From positions 2,046,001 through 2,110,000 of the forward strand of contig NZ_SNWG01000001.1 in the NCBI RefSeq assembly GCF_004362195.1: 64,000 nucleotides of DNA, written 5' to 3'. The notes beneath the pieces were generated by a model that was not told the DNA's origin, did not search any database, and saw nothing but the letters and a program-made list of their open reading frames with translations. How positions within the stretch are numbered: the stretch's first letter is position 1; each line of letters opens with the position of its first letter. Origin of the DNA: Microbacterium sp. BK668 (GTDB lineage: Bacteria > Actinomycetota > Actinomycetes > Actinomycetales > Microbacteriaceae). The translations under genes were made by a program, and so were the position numbers. Of this stretch, positions 7,554 to 17,369 are shown one piece after another.

Positions 7554-8910
7554 AGACCTCTTCGACCTCCGCGACCACCTCCGCCGGCACGTCCGTCACG
7601 AGGTCGAGGGAGCGTGCGAGGTCGGCGATGAGGTCCGCGGGGTCCTCCAGGCCGATCGACAGGCGGATCGTCGTCCACGTGATGCCGGCCTCGGCGAACT
7701 GCTCCTCGCTCAGGTGGCTGTGCGTCATCGACGCGGGGTGTGCGACGAGGCTCCGCGCGTCGCCGATGTTGGCGACGAGCTTCACGACCTGGAGCGAGTC
7801 GACGAACCGCTCCACCCGCCTCCAGTCCGCGTCGGCGTCGCCGCCCGTGACGAGGTCGAACGCGAAGACGGATGCCGCGCCCCGGGGCGTGTAGCGCCGC
7901 GCGAGGTCGTGCCACGGCGAGGACTCCAGGAGCGGATGGTGCACCCTCGCGACGGCCGGATGCCCCGCCAGGAACCGCGCGACCTCGAGCGCGGACGCGC
8001 TGTGCCGTGCCATCCGCAGCTCCAGCGTCTCGAGGCCCTGGAGCAGCTGGAAGGCGTTGAAGGGCGACAGGGAGGGCCCGAGGTCGTGGACGTACTTCGA
8101 CTTCACGAGGGCGACGAAGGCGAACCCGGAAGGGCCGAACCGGTCCCACAGCACGAGGTCGCGAACGCGCGCGTAGGGCTCGGTCAGCTGCGGCCAGCGG
8201 CCGGGCTCAGCGCCGAAGTCGAACGTGCCGAGGTCGACGACGACGCCCCCCATCGAGGTGCCGTGGCCGCCCAGGTACTTCGTGGCGGAGTGCACGACGA
8301 AGTCGGCGCCGAACTCGACCGGCCGGACGAGCGCCGGCGTCGCGACGGTGTTGTCGATGACGAGCGGGACCCCCGCATCATGGGCGACATCGGCGACAGC
8401 CCGGATGTCGAGCACCTGCGCCAGGGGATTGGTGATCGACTCGGCGAAGAGCGCGCGCGTCTCGGGCCGGACGGCCGCGCGCCAGGCGGCGGTGTCGTCC
8501 TGGTCGACGAAGGTCACGGCGATGCCCCAGTCCGCGAACGTCTCCTGGAGGAGATCGACCGTGCCGCCGTACAGCTGCCGTGAGGCGACGATGTGCTCGC
8601 CCTTCTTCGCCAGCGCCAGGAGCGTCACGGCGACCGCCGCCTGCCCCGACGCGACCGCCGCCGCGGCCACGCCGCCCTCGAGCGCGGCGATCCGCTCCTC
8701 GAACACGAGCTGCGTCGGGTTGGCGTTGCGACTGTAGAGGTTGCCGGCCTTCCGCAGCGCGAAGAGGTCGCGGGCGTCGGCGAGCGAGGCGAACTCGTAC
8801 GCGTTCGACTGATAGATCGGCGGGACGGCGGTGTTCTGCGCGAGGCCCGGGTCGTACCCGGCCTGCACCTGGGCCGTTGCGAAGCCCGGGGGTCGGGGTG
8901 TGGACGACAT
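7537..8910 (-). CDS. metY: O-acetylhomoserine sulfhydrylase (MetY-type)
   Basis: This 457-residue PLP enzyme makes homocysteine from O-acetyl-L-homoserine and sulfide in methionine synthesis. The PLP lysine is Lys211 in HSATKYLGGHG; YSRNANPT (59-66) and SGQAAV (88-93) contact the cofactor phosphate. The length of about 450 residues and the long C-terminal lobe ending EEVFTP separate MetY from cystathionine gamma-synthase (about 390). The start at 8910 is the only ATG that precedes the conserved FATAQVQAGYDP opening. No metX is present in the window. The 3' end overlaps the M20 gene by 17 nt, so the two transcripts are antisense at their ends. Confidence 0.93.
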   Translation of the reverse strand: MSSTPRPPGFATAQVQAGYDPGLAQNTAVPPIYQSNAYEFASLADARDLFALRKAGNLYSRNANPTQLVFEERIAALEGGVAAAAVASGQAAVAVTLLALAKKGEHIVASRQLYGGTVDLLQETFADWGIAVTFVDQDDTAAWRAAVRPETRALFAESITNPLAQVLDIRAVADVAHDAGVPLVIDNTVATPALVRPVEFGADFVVHSATKYLGGHGTSMGGVVVDLGTFDFGAEPGRWPQLTEPYARVRDLVLWDRFGPSGFAFVALVKSKYVHDLGPSLSPFNAFQLLQGLETLELRMARHSASALEVARFLAGHPAVARVHHPLLESSPWHDLARRYTPRGAASVFAFDLVTGGDADADWRRVERFVDSLQVVKLVANIGDARSLVAHPASMTHSHLSEEQFAEAGITWTTIRLSIGLEDPADLIADLARSLDLVTDVPAEVVAEVEEVFTPTR

Positions 8911-8996
8911 CCGTTCATTCTCGCGATCCGCGTCCGATCCGCCCGCTGGTGTTGCGAACTGTTGCGCCGGGCGGGTCCGGCGCCTGATCTCCGGCG

Positions 8997-9938
8997 CTAC
9001 GGGACGAGGACGATCTTGCCGTCCACGCCGTCCTCGACGGCGGCGTGCGCCTGCGCGGCGTCGGCGAGCGCGAACGACGGTCCGAGCTCGACGGAGAAGG
9101 CGCCGGCGGCGAGGAGCGCGAGGGCGACGGGGATCGCCTCGAAGCGCCACGCGAGCTGCTGCGCGGTGAGCGGCTCCGGGCTGCCGCCCGAGAAGGCGCG
9201 GATGCCCAGGCCCGCGGCATCCCGTCCGCGCACGAGGGTTGCGATGCGGCGCCGGTCGGCGAGGAGCTCGAGGGAGGCGGAGAGGGCGTCGTCGGTGCCG
9301 GCGGCGTCGATGATCACCGTGACGCCGTCGGGCGCGAGCCCGCGCACCCGGTCGACCAGACCGTCGCCGTACGCGACCGGCGTCGCACCGAGTTCCCGCA
9401 CACGATCGAAGCGCCGCTCCGACGACGTCGCGAGAACCGTCGCGCCCCACAGCACGGCGAACTGGATCGCGGCCTGTCCGACCGATCCGGACCCGCCGTG
9501 CACGAGCAGCGTGTCGCCCGGGCCGACGCCGAGCGAGCGGAGGGTCTGGTACGCCGTCCCGATTGGGATGCCCAGCGCCGCCGCCTCGGCGGCCGAGACC
9601 TGGGGAGGACGCACATGGGCGCGGTCGGCCGGCACGGCGATGTCGGTCGCGTAGCCGCCCTGCACCCCGAAGACGGCAACGGCGTCGCCTTCTCGGAAGC
9701 CGTCGACCCCGGCTCCGACCGCCGTCACGACGCCGCCGAGGTCGCCGCCGACGCGCCGGGGCTCCGTGATCTCGCCGCTGGGACGCTTGCCCGACCGGAA
9801 CTTCGCGTCGATCGGATTGACCCCCGCCGCCTCGACCCGGACGGCGATCTCACCCTCGCCGGGGACGGGATCGGGGATGTGCGTCAGGGTGAGGACCTCG
9901 GGTCCGCCGAACTCGGTGTAGGTGATCGCGTGAGCCAT
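8997..9938 (-). CDS. NADP-dependent quinone oxidoreductase-like MDR protein
   Basis: This 313-residue protein of the medium-chain dehydrogenase/reductase superfamily lacks the zinc cysteines of true alcohol dehydrogenases, so it belongs with the QOR/zeta-crystallin group that reduces quinones or enones with NADPH. EVLTLTHIPDP and EAAGVNPIDAK form the N-terminal GroES-like domain, and LLVHGGSGSVGQAAIQ is the dinucleotide-binding loop. IPIGTAYQTL lies where the substrate pocket is expected. It lies 54 nt after hrpA on the same strand and 86 nt before metY, so a shared transcript is possible but unproven. Confidence 0.88.
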   Translation of the reverse strand: MAHAITYTEFGGPEVLTLTHIPDPVPGEGEIAVRVEAAGVNPIDAKFRSGKRPSGEITEPRRVGGDLGGVVTAVGAGVDGFREGDAVAVFGVQGGYATDIAVPADRAHVRPPQVSAAEAAALGIPIGTAYQTLRSLGVGPGDTLLVHGGSGSVGQAAIQFAVLWGATVLATSSERRFDRVRELGATPVAYGDGLVDRVRGLAPDGVTVIIDAAGTDDALSASLELLADRRRIATLVRGRDAAGLGIRAFSGGSPEPLTAQQLAWRFEAIPVALALLAAGAFSVELGPSFALADAAQAHAAVEDGVDGKIVLVP

Positions 9939-9992
9939 GTGTGGGCCAACCTCCTCGGGGCGAATCGGTATTCCGGTGTGGGCGGGTTCCGG

Positions 9993-12900
9993 TCAGGCTT
10001 CGCGCAGGGCCTTCTGGATGCGCTGCAGCGACACGGGCTCGGCGGTGCCGAGCGACTGGGCGAACAGGCTCACCCGGTACTCCTCGAGCAGCCAGCGCGC
10101 GTGGATCACCGCCGAAGGAGCGTCGGGCAGGGGAGGGATGCTGCCGCCGGCCTCGGCGTAGATCGCCGACGCTCGCTCGAGCTCGGTGAGACGCTGCCGG
10201 TCTCGACCGGGGTTGTCGGGGAGCGTCCGCACGCGATCGAGTGCGCCGCGGAGGTACCGCGGAAGGTGTGCGAGCCGGGCCGTGCCGGTGCGGAGGACGA
10301 AACCGGGGTACACGAGTCCGGCGAGCTGGCCCCTGACGTCGTTCAGCGCGGCGAGGAGCGTCAGCGAGTTCTGCTCGCGCATCGCCCGCTCGACCTCTCT
10401 CGCCGCTGTCAGGACGCGGGCGACGAGCGACACGGTGCGGAAGAGCTCGTCGACGACGGCGGCTGAGAAGGCGTCGCGCACTCGGTCGAACTCGGCCCGC
10501 GTGCGCACGACCCCGGTGGGTGCCGTGCGGGCGATGACGGCGTCCGCCACAGCGACGCGCGCATCCTCGATGAGCGCCTTCGCCGACGGATACGGGGATG
10601 CCGCGAGCGCGAGCTTCTCCGCCGACGTGAGGTGGTCGAGCACGTACGTCGACGGCGAGGCGACGGCGAGCAGCACCAGCCGGCGCACGCCCGCACGGTT
10701 CGCGCGCTCGGCGGCCTCCGGCGTCGCCTCGATGCGGAGGGCGACCGTCGTGCCCTCGTCGACGATCGCCGGATACCCGCGCACGACACCTCCCGCGACG
10801 CGCGTGTCGACGACCTCGGGCAGGTCGCCGAAGGTCCAGTCGGTGAGGCCCGCCTGCTCGGCGAACGCGGACTGTGCGGCGGCACCGCTCGCGGGCGCGG
10901 GGCGTTTCGTCTCGCTTCGCGGTTCCCGAGCGAGCGAAGCGAGAGGAGGGGCGCTCGACGACCGCGGGGTGCGGGAGGTGCCGGAAGACGACGTCAGCGA
11001 CCGGCTCACCGCGGTGCGCGCGCGGCCCGCGAGGCGGTCCTGGAGAGCGGGGAGATCCCGGTCCGACCCGACAGTCCGCCCCCGCTCGTCGACCGCGCGG
11101 AACGAGACGAGCAGGTGCCCCGGCACGCGCTCGAGGTCGAAGTCAGCGACCGTCACCGGCTGGTTGGCGATGCGCTGGATCCGTGCCGCGAGGGCCTCGC
11201 GGAGCGTCGTCGGGGGAAGCCCGTCGTGGGATTCGGGGCCCTGGCCGTCGAGCTCCTCGGCGAACCTCGCCGCCCAGTCGGCGGCCGGGACGACGTGACG
11301 CCGGATCGCCTTGGGAAGCGCGCGGAGAAGTCCGGCGATGAGCTCGTCGCGCATGCCCGGCACCTGCCAGTCGAAGCCGTCGGGCCGCAGCTGCGCCAGC
11401 AGCGCGAGCGGCACGACCGCCGTCACGCCGTCGTCGGGCGCGCCCGGCTCGAACCTGTAGGCGAGCGAGAGCACCTGGTCGCCCTGCCGCCACCGGGCGG
11501 GGAAGTCGCGCTCGTCGCTGCGCTGCACTTCACCGGCGAGGTCGGCCTCCGTCATGTCCAGGAGCCTCGGGGTGCGGTGCGTGGCGTCCCGCCACCACGC
11601 CTCGAACGACCGCACGTCGAAGACGTCCCGGGGGATCCGCGCGTCGTAGAACGCGTAGACCGCCTCGTCGCCGGCGAGGATGTCCCGTCGGCGCTCGCGC
11701 TCCTCGATCCTCTCGAGGCGCCGGCGCAGCTCGAGGTTGCGCCGCTCGAACGCCGTGAGGCGCTTGTCGAGGGCTGCGGCATCCCATTCGCCCTCGGTCA
11801 GGGCGTGCCGGAGGAACAGCTCGCGCGCGAACGGGCGATCGAACCGCGCGAGCTGCACCCGCCGCTTCGGGACGATCTCGACCCCGAAGAGCGTGACCTT
11901 CTCGTAGGCGGATGCCGCGCCCGCCGCCTTGGACCAGTGCGGCTCGCTCAGCGAGCGCTTGGCGAGGTCGCCTGCCAGCGGCTCGGCCCACGCGGGATCT
12001 ATCGCGGCCACCGTGCGCGCGAACAGGCGGGAGGTCTCGACCAGCTCGGCGGCCATGACCGCGCCCGGCGACTTCTTGCGCAGCCCCGAGCCGGGGAAGA
12101 TCGCGAATCTCGCGCCGCGCGCGCCGAGGTACTCGGCGGCCGGCGCCCGGCCCCTGGCGGGGGCTTTCCCGCCGCCGCGGCCGTCGGGGGCGCGGCGGCG
12201 CTCGTCGAGGATGCCGAGATGCGAGAGCAGGCCGGAGAGGACCGCTCGGTGGATGGCGTCGGGGTCGGCCTCGCCCTCGGATACGGTCTTCGAGCGACCG
12301 AGCAGCGACGACAGCTGCCGCTGCACGTCGAACCACTCCCGGACGCGCACGTAGTTGAGGTGCTCGGCGCGGCAGAGGCGCCGGAAGGCACTCGATCCGA
12401 GGCCCGCCTGCTGCTCCTGCAGGTGATTCCACAGGTTGAGGAGGGTCAGGAAGTCGCTCGTCGGGTCGGTGAAGCGCGCGTGCAGACGGTCCGCCTCCTC
12501 CCGGCGCTCCTCGGGCCGCTCGCGCACGTCCTGGATCGACATCCCCGCGACGATCGCCATCACGTCGCGGAGCACGCCGGTCCTGCGCGCCTCGAGCAGC
12601 ATGCGCGCGAAGCGCGGGTCGATGGGCAGCCGCGCGATCTCCCGTCCGAGGTCGGTCAGCTTCGGCCCGTCGCCTCTTCCGGTCTCCGAGCCCGTCGCGG
12701 GGCGGACCGCGCCGAGCTCCACCAGCAGATCGAACGCCGCCTTGACGCCGCGCGAGTCCGGGGGAGTGAGGAACGGGAACGACGAGATATCGCCGAAGCC
12801 GAGCGACAGCATCTGCAGGATGACCGAGGCGAGACTCGTGCGGAGGATCTCGGGCTCGGTGTACTCGGCGCGGCGTTCGAAGTCCTCCTCCGAGTAGAGG

Positions 12901-14000
12901 CGGATCGCGATACCCGGGGCCGTGCGCCCCGCTCGGCCGGAGCGCTGCTGCGCCGAGGCCTGCGAGATCGCCTCGATCGGGAGGCGCTGGATCTTGCTGC
13001 GGTTGCTGTACCGCGAGATGCGCGCCGTGCCGGTGTCGACGACGTACCGTATGCCGGGCACCGTGAGGCTCGTCTCGGCGACGTTCGTCGACAGGATGAC
13101 GCGGCGGCGCACGCCCGCGACCGCGGATCGCTCGAAGACGCGGTGCTGCTCGGCGGAGCTGAGCCTGCCGTAGAGGGGCAGCACCTCCGTCGGCGCGGCA
13201 TCCTTCGCGTACATTCCGCGCACGGCATCCGTCGCGTCGCGGATCTCCGCTTCGCCGGGGAGGAAGACGAGGACGTCGCCCGCCGCCTCGCGGTCGAGCT
13301 CGCGCAGCGCGGCCGTGATGCCGTCGACGTCGTCGGACCCGCCGTCGGTTCCCGCATCCTCACCCGTCCCCGCGGCCGTCGGACGGTAGCGGATCTCGAC
13401 GGGGTAGGTGCGGCCGGACACCTCGACGATCGGCGCCGGTTCGACAGCATCCGCGGCGCCGCCCGTCGGCCGGCCGAAATGCCTCGCGAAGCTCTCGGGG
13501 TCGATCGTCGCCGAGGTGATGACGACCTTGAGGTCGGGACGCTGGGGCAGGATCCTCTTGAGGTAGCCGAGGAGGAAGTCGACGTTGAGCGAGCGTTCGT
13601 GCGCCTCGTCGACGATGATCGTGTCGTAGCGGCGCAGGAGGCGGTCGCGATGGATCTCGTTGAGCAGGATCCCGTCGGTCAGGAGCGCGATGCTCGTGTC
13701 GGCCGACACCTTGCCGGTGAAGCGCACCTTGTACCCGACCGTCGTGCCGAGCGGGACCTGGAGCTCCTCGGCGATGCGCTCGGCGATCGACCGAGCCGCG
13801 ATGCGGCGCGGCTGCGTGTGCGCGATCTTGGTGCGGCCGAGTTCGAGGCAGATCTTGGGGAGCTGCGTCGTCTTGCCCGAGCCGGTCGCACCGGCGACGA
13901 TGACGACCTGCGAGCCGCGGATGGCGCGCGCGATCTCCTCCCGCGCGGCGCTGACGGGCAGCTCCGGCGGGTACGAGATGACGGGCTCTGGCGCGGACAC
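9993..14000 (-). CDS. hrpA: ATP-dependent RNA helicase HrpA
   Basis: This is a 1335-residue DEAH-box RNA helicase. GATGSGKTT (37-45) is Walker A, DEAH is at 131-134, SATID is motif III, and QRSGRAGR is motif VI. The helicase core is followed by HA2/OB domains and the long C-terminal DUF3418 half that defines HrpA (about 1300 residues). The GTG start at 14000 is preceded by GGAAGG; the nearby ATG at 14010 is out of frame. Residues about 1016-1033 are encoded by a copy of a palindromic repeat (10901-10951), giving a basic, low-complexity insert in frame. In E. coli, HrpA rescues stalled ribosomes on mRNA; a similar role is inferred. Confidence 0.95.
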   Translation of the reverse strand: MSAPEPVISYPPELPVSAAREEIARAIRGSQVVIVAGATGSGKTTQLPKICLELGRTKIAHTQPRRIAARSIAERIAEELQVPLGTTVGYKVRFTGKVSADTSIALLTDGILLNEIHRDRLLRRYDTIIVDEAHERSLNVDFLLGYLKRILPQRPDLKVVITSATIDPESFARHFGRPTGGAADAVEPAPIVEVSGRTYPVEIRYRPTAAGTGEDAGTDGGSDDVDGITAALRELDREAAGDVLVFLPGEAEIRDATDAVRGMYAKDAAPTEVLPLYGRLSSAEQHRVFERSAVAGVRRRVILSTNVAETSLTVPGIRYVVDTGTARISRYSNRSKIQRLPIEAISQASAQQRSGRAGRTAPGIAIRLYSEEDFERRAEYTEPEILRTSLASVILQMLSLGFGDISSFPFLTPPDSRGVKAAFDLLVELGAVRPATGSETGRGDGPKLTDLGREIARLPIDPRFARMLLEARRTGVLRDVMAIVAGMSIQDVRERPEERREEADRLHARFTDPTSDFLTLLNLWNHLQEQQAGLGSSAFRRLCRAEHLNYVRVREWFDVQRQLSSLLGRSKTVSEGEADPDAIHRAVLSGLLSHLGILDERRRAPDGRGGGKAPARGRAPAAEYLGARGARFAIFPGSGLRKKSPGAVMAAELVETSRLFARTVAAIDPAWAEPLAGDLAKRSLSEPHWSKAAGAASAYEKVTLFGVEIVPKRRVQLARFDRPFARELFLRHALTEGEWDAAALDKRLTAFERRNLELRRRLERIEERERRRDILAGDEAVYAFYDARIPRDVFDVRSFEAWWRDATHRTPRLLDMTEADLAGEVQRSDERDFPARWRQGDQVLSLAYRFEPGAPDDGVTAVVPLALLAQLRPDGFDWQVPGMRDELIAGLLRALPKAIRRHVVPAADWAARFAEELDGQGPESHDGLPPTTLREALAARIQRIANQPVTVADFDLERVPGHLLVSFRAVDERGRTVGSDRDLPALQDRLAGRARTAVSRSLTSSSGTSRTPRSSSAPPLASLAREPRSETKRPAPASGAAAQSAFAEQAGLTDWTFGDLPEVVDTRVAGGVVRGYPAIVDEGTTVALRIEATPEAAERANRAGVRRLVLLAVASPSTYVLDHLTSAEKLALAASPYPSAKALIEDARVAVADAVIARTAPTGVVRTRAEFDRVRDAFSAAVVDELFRTVSLVARVLTAAREVERAMREQNSLTLLAALNDVRGQLAGLVYPGFVLRTGTARLAHLPRYLRGALDRVRTLPDNPGRDRQRLTELERASAIYAEAGGSIPPLPDAPSAVIHARWLLEEYRVSLFAQSLGTAEPVSLQRIQKALREA
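10901..10951 (-). repeat. REP-like element inside hrpA coding sequence
   Basis: On the minus strand the segment contains 27 nt identical to the start of the intergenic repeat at 17269-17345, and its last 20 nt match the end of that repeat with one difference. The central part present at 17300-17322 is missing here. Its length of 51 nt keeps the hrpA frame open, and it encodes about 17 residues. Confidence 0.75.
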
Positions 14001-14171
14001 AGCCTTCCATCGTAGATCGCCGCAGACCCTCTCGCGCCGCACCGGGTGTTCGGCGCGGTCGAAGCAAGGTCCGCGGAAAAAGATCGTGCTCGCTGCATCC
14101 AAACGGGCTCCTGTGCGGGAACCACAGATATCGGGTGCGATCCTGCATCCGCCAGAGAAGGGAAAAGTCCA

Positions 14172-14396
14172 ATGAAGCGCATTCTCGCCATCGGGTTCAT
14201 CGCCGGTCTCGCGACGCTCGGCATCTCCGGCGCCGCCAACGCGGCACCCAACGACGCCGCGTGCTTCGGCCAGATCCACAAGACCGTCAACACCCAGGGG
14301 TTCGCCGGCGCGGAGAACGTCGGTCAGCTCATCAAGGCGCTCGGCGGCGGTCAGGAGAAGAACGCGGCCGCTTCGGGCCTGTGTTCGGGCGAGTGA
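14172..14396 (+). CDS. Small secreted protein with two cysteines
   Basis: This is a 74-residue precursor of unknown function. Residues 1-24 form a classical signal peptide: Lys2/Arg3, a hydrophobic core, and an Ala-x-Ala site at ANA before AP. The mature part is about 50 residues with only two cysteines (31 and 71), which could form a disulfide joining its ends. AAGGGA lies upstream of the ATG. The start codon is chosen because it alone gives the signal peptide. The gene stands alone, divergent from hrpA, and ends at a strong hairpin. Similar short secreted proteins are common in actinobacteria but uncharacterised. Confidence 0.72.
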   Translation: MKRILAIGFIAGLATLGISGAANAAPNDAACFGQIHKTVNTQGFAGAENVGQLIKALGGGQEKNAAASGLCSGE

Positions 14397-14468
14397 CGCC
14401 CGTCGCTCGCGGGTAGGGACCCTCGGCGCGATCTCGTTCCGGATCGCCCGAACGGTCGTCCTGCGAGT

Positions 14469-14502
14469 GGCCCCCGCCCGCAGGGGCAGAGCGGGTGGGG
14501 CC
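14469..14502 (+). terminator. GC-rich hairpin terminator
   Basis: GGCCCCCGCCCGC (14469-14481) pairs with GCGGGTGGGGCC (14491-14502) with one G:U pair and one bulge. It follows the small secreted gene and precedes the aldo/keto reductase promoter. Confidence 0.6.
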
Positions 14503-14547
14503 ATCATCATCCCCCGACGACCCGGAGCACGGCGGGTGTACCGCCCA

Positions 14548-15396
<849 letters not shown>

Positions 15397-15407
15397 CCGG
15401 CGACACG

Positions 15408-17246
15408 GTGAACGAGCGTCTGGCCGCGTCCGCGAGCCCCTACCTGCGCCTGCACGCCGACAACCCCGTCGCCTGGTACGCGTGGGGTGAGGAGGCCTTC
15501 GCGCAGGCGCGCCGGCGCGACGTGCCGGTCTTCGTCTCGATCGGATACTCGACCTGCCACTGGTGCCATGTCATGGCCCGGGAGTCCTTCGAGGATGCCG
15601 CGGTGGCCGAGCGGCTGAACGAGCGCTTCGTCGCGATCAAGGTCGACCGGGAGGAGCATCCCGAGGTCGACGCCGCGTACATGGCTGCCGCGGGCGCCTT
15701 CACCCGGAACCTCGGGTGGCCGCTCAGCGTCTTCACGACCCCCGACGGCGGGCCGTTCTACGCGGGCACCTACTTCCCGCCCGAGCCGCGTGCGGGCATC
15801 CCGTCGTTCCTGCAGGTGCTCGATGCGGTTCACGAGGCATGGACCGACCGCCGCGAGGCGGCCGAGGGCACGGCCGTTGCGATCGCCGAGGCGCTGGCGG
15901 ACGTGCGTGGTGCGGCGGAACCGGAGATCCCTCTTCCCGATGCGGAGGCGCTCGTCACGGCGGCGCGGGCGCTGGCCGCGCGCGAGGACCCGGAGTACGG
16001 CGGCTTCTGGGGCGGCGATCCGGTCGGGCCGAAGTTCCCCGTCGCGACGGCGCTGCGGTTCCTGCAGACGCGGCTCGTCCGCGAGCGGGCTGCCGATGCG
16101 TCCGTCGTCGCCTCCCGAGCGCTCGCCGCGATGGCCGCGTCCGAGCTGCGTGACCCCGTCGAGGGCGGGTTCTTCCGCTACGCCACGCGCCGGGACTGGT
16201 CGGTGCCGCACTACGAGCGCATGCTGACCGACAATGCGCAGCTCCTGGATGTCGCGGTCGATGCGGGCGACCTCGAGACGGCGGGCGGGATCGCCGCCTT
16301 CCTCCGTGAGGTCCTCCAGCAGCCCGCCGGCGGTTTCGGCGCGGCGCAGGACTCCGAGTCGTGGATCGACGGCGAGCGCAGCGAGGGCGGGTACTACCTG
16401 AGGGATGCCGAGGCCCGCGCCGGTCTGCAGCCGCCGGCGGTCGACGGCAAGGTCGTGACGGGCTGGAACGGCCTCGCGATCGGGGCGCTGGCGCGTGCCG
16501 GTGCGCGCCTGTCGGAGCCGGAGTGGATCGAGGCGGCCCGCTGGGCGGCCGACGCCGTCCTCACCGCGAACGTCACCGCGGAGGGCCGGCTCGTCCGGGC
16601 GTCCCTCGACGAGATCGCGTCGCGGGCTCCCGCGACGGTCGCCGATCACGGGCAGCTCGCGGACGGGCTCGTCGCGCTCGCGGTGGCGACGGGCGAGCCG
16701 GCGTATGCCGTGCGCGCTCGCGCGCTCGTGGAGGCGTGCATCGGCGAGGACGGATCGGTGCGGGCGCCGGCGGGGGTCGACCCCGTGCTCGCGGCGCGGG
16801 GCGTCGTCGCTCCGGATGCCGCGTCCGACGGCGACGAACCCTCGGGGGTCGCCGCCATCGCCGGTGCCGCGGCGGCACTGTGGCTGCTCGGCGGGGGAGA
16901 GGCCGACCGTGCGCTCGCCGAGCGGCTCGTCGCGGCGCATGCGGGGGCGGCCGTGGCGCAGCCCCTCGCGCACAGCGCGCTGCTGCGCGTGGCGGCGGTC
17001 CTCGCCTCGCCGCCCCGGCAGGTGGTCGTGATCGGCGAGCCGTCCGATCCGCTCGCCGAGGCCGCTCGGCGGCTCGAGGCCGATGTCACGGCCGTCGTGA
17101 CGCCGGAGCAGGCGTCGGCGTTCGCGGCGGCCGGATTCGGGCTCTTCGCCGACAAGACGCAGCGGGAGGGCCGTCCCACGGCGTACGACTGCCGCGACTT
17201 CTCCTGTCGCCTCCCGGTGACCGATTCGGCGGATCTCGTGCCGTAG
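15408..17246 (+). CDS. DUF255 thioredoxin-like / YyaL family protein
   Basis: This 612-residue protein has an N-terminal thioredoxin-fold DUF255 domain and a C-terminal (alpha/alpha)6 barrel like those of N-acylglucosamine 2-epimerases. [17 protein letters not shown] (48-64) carries the CxxC pair Cys50/Cys53, and NLGWPLSVF and YFPPE are other family signatures. Such proteins are widely conserved (YyaL, human SPATA20), but no reaction is established. The GTG at 15408 places the conserved [14 protein letters not shown] at residues 10-23. It is translated right after the aldo/keto reductase. The final residues fall just before a palindromic repeat element. Confidence 0.87.
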   Translation: MNERLAASASPYLRLHADNPVAWYAWGEEAFAQARRRDVPVFVSIGYSTCHWCHVMARESFEDAAVAERLNERFVAIKVDREEHPEVDAAYMAAAGAFTRNLGWPLSVFTTPDGGPFYAGTYFPPEPRAGIPSFLQVLDAVHEAWTDRREAAEGTAVAIAEALADVRGAAEPEIPLPDAEALVTAARALAAREDPEYGGFWGGDPVGPKFPVATALRFLQTRLVRERAADASVVASRALAAMAASELRDPVEGGFFRYATRRDWSVPHYERMLTDNAQLLDVAVDAGDLETAGGIAAFLREVLQQPAGGFGAAQDSESWIDGERSEGGYYLRDAEARAGLQPPAVDGKVVTGWNGLAIGALARAGARLSEPEWIEAARWAADAVLTANVTAEGRLVRASLDEIASRAPATVADHGQLADGLVALAVATGEPAYAVRARALVEACIGEDGSVRAPAGVDPVLAARGVVAPDAASDGDEPSGVAAIAGAAAALWLLGGGEADRALAERLVAAHAGAAVAQPLAHSALLRVAAVLASPPRQVVVIGEPSDPLAEAARRLEADVTAVVTPEQASAFAAAGFGLFADKTQREGRPTAYDCRDFSCRLPVTDSADLVP

Positions 17247-17268
17247 CTCCTCGGGGGTCCGAGGTCGT

Positions 17269-17345
17269 CCCCTCCTCTCGCTTCGCTCGCTCGGGGACCG
17301 AATGTGCCGTGCGGTCGTTGAGCGAGCGGAGCGAGACGAAACGCC
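17269..17345 (+). repeat. REP-like palindromic repeat between DUF255 gene and hemA
   Basis: The segment contains CTCGCTTCGCTCGCTCGGG and, 20 nt further on, GAGCGAGCGGAGCGAGACG, which are largely complementary and can fold back. It shares 27 identical nt with the copy inside hrpA. It lies between convergent genes and may also end transcription. Confidence 0.72.
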
Positions 17346-17369
17346 GCGGGCGTTCGAGACGGGGCGGGG

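Noticed and set aside
10632..14015. 1127-codon plus-strand frame opposite hrpA
   Set aside because: It is the mirror of hrpA codon periodicity, with low-complexity Arg/Ala/Glu composition and no motif.
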